Origin: an uncultured Bacteroides sp.
GTDB taxonomy: Bacteria > Bacteroidota > Bacteroidia > Bacteroidales > Bacteroidaceae
Direction: 5' to 3'
NCBI GenBank assembly: GCA_900551645.1
Contig: URWP01000028.1
Span: forward strand, 1-19,039
DNA length: 19,039 nucleotides
Positions 15,097 through 19,039 of this stretch are shown in pieces. Position numbers and translations under genes: made by a program. The notes beneath the pieces were generated by a model that searched no databases, was not told the origin of the DNA, and saw only the letters and a list, made by a program, of their open reading frames with translations. Position 1 is the first letter of the stretch, and every line of letters starts with the position of its first letter.

Positions 15097-15469
15097 CAGG
15101 CAAGGGGCATAATCTGATTATAAAAAAACATTACATCATCTATTACAGATGATTCAGTTATTATAATGACCTTTTTCAAAGGAAAACTATCCCTAATAAA
15201 TGAAAATGAAATTATTTCCGTAATTTTGGAATGCACTTTATAAGTGCCTTATACAAAAGGCTTAGGGAGAATTACCCAATTTTGAGGTAATGACTTGGCA
15301 ACTGTGCCATTTGCTGCGTTTTGCCTTGATTTGCGTTTCAAATAACTCACTTGGCGTACAAAAATAGCAAATTAGGATGTAAACACCAAAGAACAACCTT
15401 TTTCTTTTAGTATTTACATCCCCATAGGTTCACTCCATAGAATTATTAAGTTTCTGACTTTGAAAGTAA
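15097..15469. other. Gene-free junction between the signalling operon and the mobilizable element
   Basis: No supported gene or tRNA lies in these 373 bp. They hold a weak terminator-like hairpin (15135-15153) after the plus-strand operon, then closely spaced inverted repeats. These are GCACTT/AAGTGC at 15233-15247, GCCTT/AAGGC at 15246-15261, ATTACC/GGTAAT at 15271-15291, TGGCA/TGCCA at 15296-15309 and GGATGTAAA/TTTACATCC at 15375-15421. Two related direct repeats (ATTTGCTGCGTTT at 15309, ATTTGCGTTTC at 15329) resemble integrase arm sites. The left end of the mobile element most likely falls here. Confidence 0.45.
15135..15153 (+). terminator. Weak terminator-like hairpin after the cytolysin-like gene
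   Basis: ATCATCT (15135-15141) and AGATGAT (15147-15153) pair perfectly around a 5-nt loop, 39 bp after the lipoprotein stop codon. The stem is AT-rich and a clean T-run does not follow directly, so termination efficiency is uncertain. Confidence 0.35.
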
Positions 15470-16903
15470 TTAAACAGCACTAGCCATATATGGTGCTAAA
15501 TTATTACTGCTATTTAACAATCTCTCTACAAGAGACTTCCTTGAATATATTTTTTTGTTTATTTCAGAAATTTCATCATTTACTTCTTGTAATCTGTTTT
15601 TAGTATCTACGTATATAGGATGTCTTTCTTCAAATTGTTTACGCACGTCTTCCTTTCTTTTCCAATCAGCGTCTCTGGGCAGCTTTTCTAATTCGTTATT
15701 TAGTTCTGTAACAAATCCATCAATTCGAGTTTGCAAGGATTCTGCAAGTTCTTCCTTAGGCTTCTTTTGAATCACCAACCTTTCAATATCTATTCGAATA
15801 GATTCAATTGTTTTATCAATTTCAGGGCTTAGCTCAACAATCATGTTTAATATTTCTTCAATATATACGTTTATTTGAGAATGAATTTTTTGCAATTCTT
15901 CAAGACGCTTTAAAGTATTCACCGCCTGTGATAATTTTTCACTCTTAAAAATTGTTGGCATTTCTATAGGATATACACTATATAGTTGTTTTTCATCATT
16001 AGACATAGGATTGATAAATCTAAGACGATGATAATCTATGTTATTGTTCTGATTTTTGAACATATTGATAACAGCAGATGGATTAGCCATGATATTTCTA
16101 AGACATCTTATCATTTCGTCTATTTCATTCATAATATAGCTTTCAACAAAGGATTTAGGGTCTTCTAAAGAATGATTTACAAAATCCTTAACAAACTCAA
16201 ACATTGGATACCAATTGTCTTTGTCTACATAATAATCTCTAGTACAACGAATAATATCCGTCATACAAGCATTATAATACTTTGCTATATGTGAAAATGG
16301 TGCTATTATAATATCTTTATAAGATATGGATAACGTAAAATAACTTGCATATCCAAATCCTAAGTTAGTATAAAGACAAACTTTTATATCATCGGTTATT
16401 GCATAATCAAAACTACTCCACCCTATTGACTCGCGGGAGTACATCTTACAGGAGGGATCATTTGCTGCATTTTGGAATGCTTTATATAGCATCTGTTGCT
16501 TAATGTAACGAGTACACAATGATGCATAATTCTGTTTGAGGATTCTATTTTCATCCTCTATAATATGATTTATATCAATATTTTCACCTATGGCTCTGTT
16601 CTTCACCCTATTATCCAACTCTGTTTTATATTCGGCATATGTGTGTCTTTTAGGTTTTATTGCTCCCGAAACATAAGAAGAACTATATGCATACGGATAA
16701 AGATATCCATAAGCATTATTTATGCTTTGAAAGTTATTGAGAAATTCAGATTGTACATCCAGCAATGTTTTATTGGGATTATCTACAGAAGCCTCTATTT
16801 CGTTAATTATAAAAGAGCTATCGTCTATTGGCATTGAAATAACTTGAAAAATACCATTATGTTCTTTCAAAACTAAGATGTGAGTTTCATTTATCTTTTC
16901 CAT
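15470..16903 (-). CDS. Cargo protein of unknown function with long helical C-terminus
   Basis: This encodes 477 residues with no signal peptide and no transmembrane helix, so it is cytoplasmic. Residues ~1-250 are a mixed fold with aromatic-rich segments (NAYGYLYPYAYSSSYVSG; YASYFTLSISYKDIIIAPFS). Residues ~325-465 are strongly helical and charged, compatible with coiled coils (TLKRLEELQKIHSQINVYIE; KPKEELAESLQTRIDG; NRLQEVNDEISEINKKIYSR). No catalytic motif or NTP-binding loop is evident. It is clearly more AT-rich than the relaxase and primase genes beside it and has its own promoter. It occupies the cargo position between the relaxase gene and the element end. I do not recognise the family; a host-benefit role such as phage defence is only an inference from position. 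Confidence 0.7.
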   Translation of the reverse strand: MEKINETHILVLKEHNGIFQVISMPIDDSSFIINEIEASVDNPNKTLLDVQSEFLNNFQSINNAYGYLYPYAYSSSYVSGAIKPKRHTYAEYKTELDNRVKNRAIGENIDINHIIEDENRILKQNYASLCTRYIKQQMLYKAFQNAANDPSCKMYSRESIGWSSFDYAITDDIKVCLYTNLGFGYASYFTLSISYKDIIIAPFSHIAKYYNACMTDIIRCTRDYYVDKDNWYPMFEFVKDFVNHSLEDPKSFVESYIMNEIDEMIRCLRNIMANPSAVINMFKNQNNNIDYHRLRFINPMSNDEKQLYSVYPIEMPTIFKSEKLSQAVNTLKRLEELQKIHSQINVYIEEILNMIVELSPEIDKTIESIRIDIERLVIQKKPKEELAESLQTRIDGFVTELNNELEKLPRDADWKRKEDVRKQFEERHPIYVDTKNRLQEVNDEISEINKKIYSRKSLVERLLNSSNNLAPYMASAV

Positions 16904-16944
16904 ATGTATTGCAAATTATATTACCGATGATGTTATAAGCAACA

Positions 16945-16952
16945 CAAAAGTA
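16945..16952 (-). promoter_or_regulatory. -7 element of the cargo gene
   Basis: TACTTTTG on the minus strand is an exact match to TAnnTTTG, ~42 bp before the cargo start codon and directly downstream of the relaxase terminator. A TTG lies upstream at slightly long spacing. The cargo gene therefore appears to be transcribed separately from the mobilization gene. Confidence 0.55.
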
Positions 16953-16987
16953 CAAAAAATCCGTGATACGCCATTCAACTATCACAG
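16953..16987 (-). terminator. Intrinsic terminator of the relaxase gene
   Basis: On the minus strand, 14 bp after the relaxase stop codon, CTGTGATA pairs with TATCACGG (plus 16980-16987 and 16961-16968; one G-U pair) around an 11-nt loop. It is followed by a run of six T. Confidence 0.75.
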
Positions 16988-17000
16988 ACTTAATTATGAT

Positions 17001-18305
17001 TTACAGCTTAATACCCCGATTTTGTCTCCTTGCTTGTGGTTTCAGTTTCTCCATAAACTCTTCTTTCTTCCGTCTGAACCAACTGACATGTGAAACTCCG
17101 TCTATGTGGAGATTATATTTCCCCTCTTTGTCCTCTTTAAGTGAGCATACCGTTTTGTCCGCCTTGAAATGTTGGTTGAATTCACAAGAATAGAGTTCGC
17201 CTTTGATGGGAACATCCTTGAACGTGCATAATTTCCTGATGACGGCATCGCCAAAATTCAGCGTATCACGTAGAAACTTGATGGTCGGCATCAGTTTCTC
17301 AACATACGGAAAATAGTGCCTGACATAATCCGCGAACTCGGACAGCTTGCGGTGTCGCTGTTCGTAAGCATCCGTTATCTCCTGTATGTGCTTCGCCTGT
17401 TGCTGTTCCCTTTGTCGTGCTTCTTCTTCAAGTTCAAGAATGCGGTCTTGCAAATCCTCATTCCTGCGTTCCAATGTCTTGACCTTGTTACTGCCGAAAA
17501 GAGAACCGACACTTTCAGCAATGTGGGTCACTGCTGTGGTGGCTACGCCTTTCAGTTTCTCGGTCTGCACCTCTTTCTTGGCTCGTCTGAGTTCTTCTTG
17601 TGCCGTTTCTTTCTGCTCCTGCAAATCCACCACTTCCGATTTCAAGCCGTCGGCAAGTTTCTGTATATCCCGATAATACTGCTGTGTGGACTTGTGACGA
17701 GCCTGTGAACCGTCTATACCACGTTGCAGACCGTACTTGGCCATTGCTACGGCATAACTGTCTTGGTAGGATTTCAGTTTCAAGCGTGTCATGATGTCAT
17801 CGGCACATAGTCTCACCGTGTTGGCTGGTTTCTTGCGATAGCGTTTCTTCGCCTGTTCCTCACGTTTTTTGCGCTTACGTTCTCCTTTGACAATTGGAAC
17901 GAGTGTGATGTGTATGTGTGGCGTTTCCTCGTCCCTGTGCAGATGTGCTGCCACGATATTCTCCCTGCCGAACAGGTCGGCAAAGTATTTCATATTGTCG
18001 GCACACCATTCATCAAGTCTGCCCTCCTTTTCGATACGCTTCATATCCTCGTGTGTTCCCGACACGTTGATACGGATGGCCCGAACTTGGTTGTTCCCGA
18101 TTTTGCGTGTCAGTCCTGCTTCCTCCAATCTTTTCTGAATGGCTGCCGTGCGGTCTTTTATCCCATCGGGGTAAGTGACGAGTTTTCGGTTAAGGTGTGT
18201 GCGTGTGGGGTCTGCGTTCTTCGGTATGATGAAACGCTCGATGTGGGCAGTCGTTCCGCTGTCGGAACCGTGCGCCTTTTCCATGTGTAATACTACGAAT
18301 CCCAT
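17001..18305 (-). CDS. MobV-family relaxase (NBU MobN1-like)
   Basis: This encodes 434 residues and starts at ATG 18303-18305 with MGFVVLHMEKAHGSDSG. The N-terminal ~210 residues carry the MobV/Pre relaxase motifs. Motif I is HIERFIIPKNADPTRTHLN, with His 21 at the position of the catalytic His known in pMV158 MobM. Motif III is HLHRDEETPHIHITLVPI (121-138), with the metal-binding histidines. Residues ~215-320 are a long coiled coil (LQEQKETAQEELRRAKKE; RRNEDLQDRILELEEEARQ). The remaining ~110 residues form a basic C-terminal domain. It nicks oriT and pilots the strand into a conjugation channel supplied by a helper element. The putative oriT lies directly upstream and the primase gene beyond it, the same order as I recall for NBU1. 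Confidence 0.93.
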   Translation of the reverse strand: MGFVVLHMEKAHGSDSGTTAHIERFIIPKNADPTRTHLNRKLVTYPDGIKDRTAAIQKRLEEAGLTRKIGNNQVRAIRINVSGTHEDMKRIEKEGRLDEWCADNMKYFADLFGRENIVAAHLHRDEETPHIHITLVPIVKGERKRKKREEQAKKRYRKKPANTVRLCADDIMTRLKLKSYQDSYAVAMAKYGLQRGIDGSQARHKSTQQYYRDIQKLADGLKSEVVDLQEQKETAQEELRRAKKEVQTEKLKGVATTAVTHIAESVGSLFGSNKVKTLERRNEDLQDRILELEEEARQREQQQAKHIQEITDAYEQRHRKLSEFADYVRHYFPYVEKLMPTIKFLRDTLNFGDAVIRKLCTFKDVPIKGELYSCEFNQHFKADKTVCSLKEDKEGKYNLHIDGVSHVSWFRRKKEEFMEKLKPQARRQNRGIKL

Positions 18306-18387
18306 ATATAATTCTTTTCTTATTCTGCTTGTGAAACATTGTTTGATTATTGCTTATGTACGGCTGTTGCCGTTGGTCTTGGAGAGT

Positions 18388-18468
18388 CCAGAGAGGTGCA
18401 ACCTCTTTGGCTTATTGGGGAATTTTCAGCGTTGCTTGCAATGCGGCTCGGAAAATTCCCTAATAAGC
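18388..18468 (-). other. Putative oriT region: two adjacent hairpins
   Basis: In the 210-bp gap upstream of the relaxase gene, a 10-bp stem (18388-18397 with 18401-18410, one G-T) has a GCA loop. Next to it is an 18-bp stem (18410-18427 with 18451-18468, core GGGAATTTTC, one mismatch) around a 23-nt loop, which itself contains GCGTTGC/GCAATGC. Large inverted repeats next to a MobV relaxase gene, between primase and mob, are what is expected of an origin of transfer. A terminator for the primase transcript is an alternative or additional role. The nick site cannot be assigned. Confidence 0.6.
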
Positions 18469-18515
18469 TATGGTATTTTCCATCGGTAAATATCCGTGCC
18501 GCTGCAAGCATCCCC

Positions 18516-19039
18516 TTACATTTTCAGCCCTTTCTTTTTCGGTGGCTGTATCATCCGCCTTGCGGATTGGACTTGCTTCTTCTCTTTTATCGGCTCAGCC
18601 GATTGGGACATGGGCTTGCCGCACAGGTAATCGTTCAGGTCTTTATGCCCTTTGTAGTTGTCGGAGAAGTCCCGGATACGACCGCTGAACTCTCTTGCCA
18701 ATTCCAAGTAGGCATTTCTTCCTGCCTCGTCATTGTCAAGCAGGCAGTGGATGCGATTGTACCTATGCAGCACATCTATGGCTTTGGAAACATTGGCAAC
18801 CGAATTGAGGATAACGTAATCCTGCCCGTCAAGGTCAGGCATGGTCGGACAGTTCCTCATCCGCAACGTGAGGAATGACAAATAGTCCATCATGCCCTCG
18901 AACACGAGACACTTCTCTCTCGGCTCTCCCTGCTGGCGTATATGGCTGATGTCTTTCGGCGCGATGCACCCCTTGAAGAAACGGTTGCGTACTTCAAATC
19001 CTCCTGCCACATTCGGGAAGCCGATGGGGAAATAAGGCT
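18516..19039 (-). CDS. Toprim-domain primase (PrmN1-like), N-terminus outside the window
   Basis: The frame stays open to the right edge, so only the last ~174 codons are visible; an in-frame GTG at 19008-19010 is not the true start because upstream codons (PYFPIGFPNVAGGFEVRN) continue the family pattern. Toprim motifs are present: LVFEGMMDYLSFL carries the catalytic Glu, and CLLDNDEAGRNAY carries the D-x-D metal site. A basic proline-rich tail (RRMIQPPKKKGLKM) ends the protein. Together these fit the zinc-finger/toprim primases of Bacteroides mobilizable elements, which prime synthesis of the transferred strand. The gene reads toward the oriT-like region and the relaxase, as in NBU-type elements. 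Confidence 0.88.
   Translation of the reverse strand, partial: PYFPIGFPNVAGGFEVRNRFFKGCIAPKDISHIRQQGEPREKCLVFEGMMDYLSFLTLRMRNCPTMPDLDGQDYVILNSVANVSKAIDVLHRYNRIHCLLDNDEAGRNAYLELAREFSGRIRDFSDNYKGHKDLNDYLCGKPMSQSAEPIKEKKQVQSARRMIQPPKKKGLKM

Noticed and set aside
15097..15469. A tRNA gene as the attachment site of the mobilizable element
   Set aside because: No cloverleaf-compatible set of arms or T-loop sequence (GGTTCGA-like) could be found on either strand.
17316..18290. Several plus-strand open frames opposite the relaxase gene
   Set aside because: They overlap the full-length MobV frame with intact catalytic motifs and are shadows of its codon use.
1..19039. CRISPR arrays or rRNA genes
   Set aside because: No regularly spaced direct repeats and no rRNA-like conserved stretches were seen.

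Overview
The window looks like a chromosomal segment of a gut Bacteroidales bacterium (Bacteroides, Phocaeicola or Parabacteroides type). The grounds are AT-rich intergenic DNA with TAnnTTTG-like -7 elements, many signal-peptidase-II lipoproteins, TonB C-terminal domain proteins, a sigma/FecR/STN-receptor signalling set, and an NBU-type mobilizable element. I cannot name the species.

Left part (1-8000). The 3' end of an outer-membrane beta-barrel gene (plus strand) ends at a hairpin that can terminate both strands. A minus-strand cluster follows. Read in its own direction (7977 down to 753) it encodes: a secreted protein with two TonB_C-like domains; an Ig-like lipoprotein; a small membrane protein; a 600-residue secreted protein with a carboxypeptidase-regulatory-like domain and a TonB_C-like tail; a decayed 3' fragment of an Ig-like lipoprotein; an Ig-like lipoprotein; a SIMPL-domain protein; another Ig-like lipoprotein; and a lipoprotein joining the Ig-like domain to a TonB C-terminal domain. 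The Ig-like lipoproteins are paralogues of each other, so this is a locally expanded envelope-protein family.

Middle part (8062-15096, plus strand). A secreted TPR protein is followed by an ECF sigma factor, a FecR-type anti-sigma factor, an outer-membrane receptor with an N-terminal STN signalling domain, and a lipoprotein. No SusD is present. The lipoprotein is the most interesting gene: after a lipobox and a DUF4377-like domain, its last ~285 residues follow the thiol-activated (cholesterol-dependent) cytolysin fold through domains 1-3 and stop where the membrane-recognition domain 4 would begin. It therefore appears to be a tethered, D4-less pore-former relative at the end of a cell-surface signalling operon. 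A 16-bp perfect inverted repeat brackets 170 bp of its leader.

Right part (about 15200-19039, minus strand). This is one end of an NBU-like integrative mobilizable element. It has the C-terminal part of a primase/toprim protein (running off the window), an oriT-like hairpin region, a MobV relaxase, a terminator, and one AT-rich cargo gene of unknown function next to a structured terminal region. No tRNA and no integrase lie inside the window.
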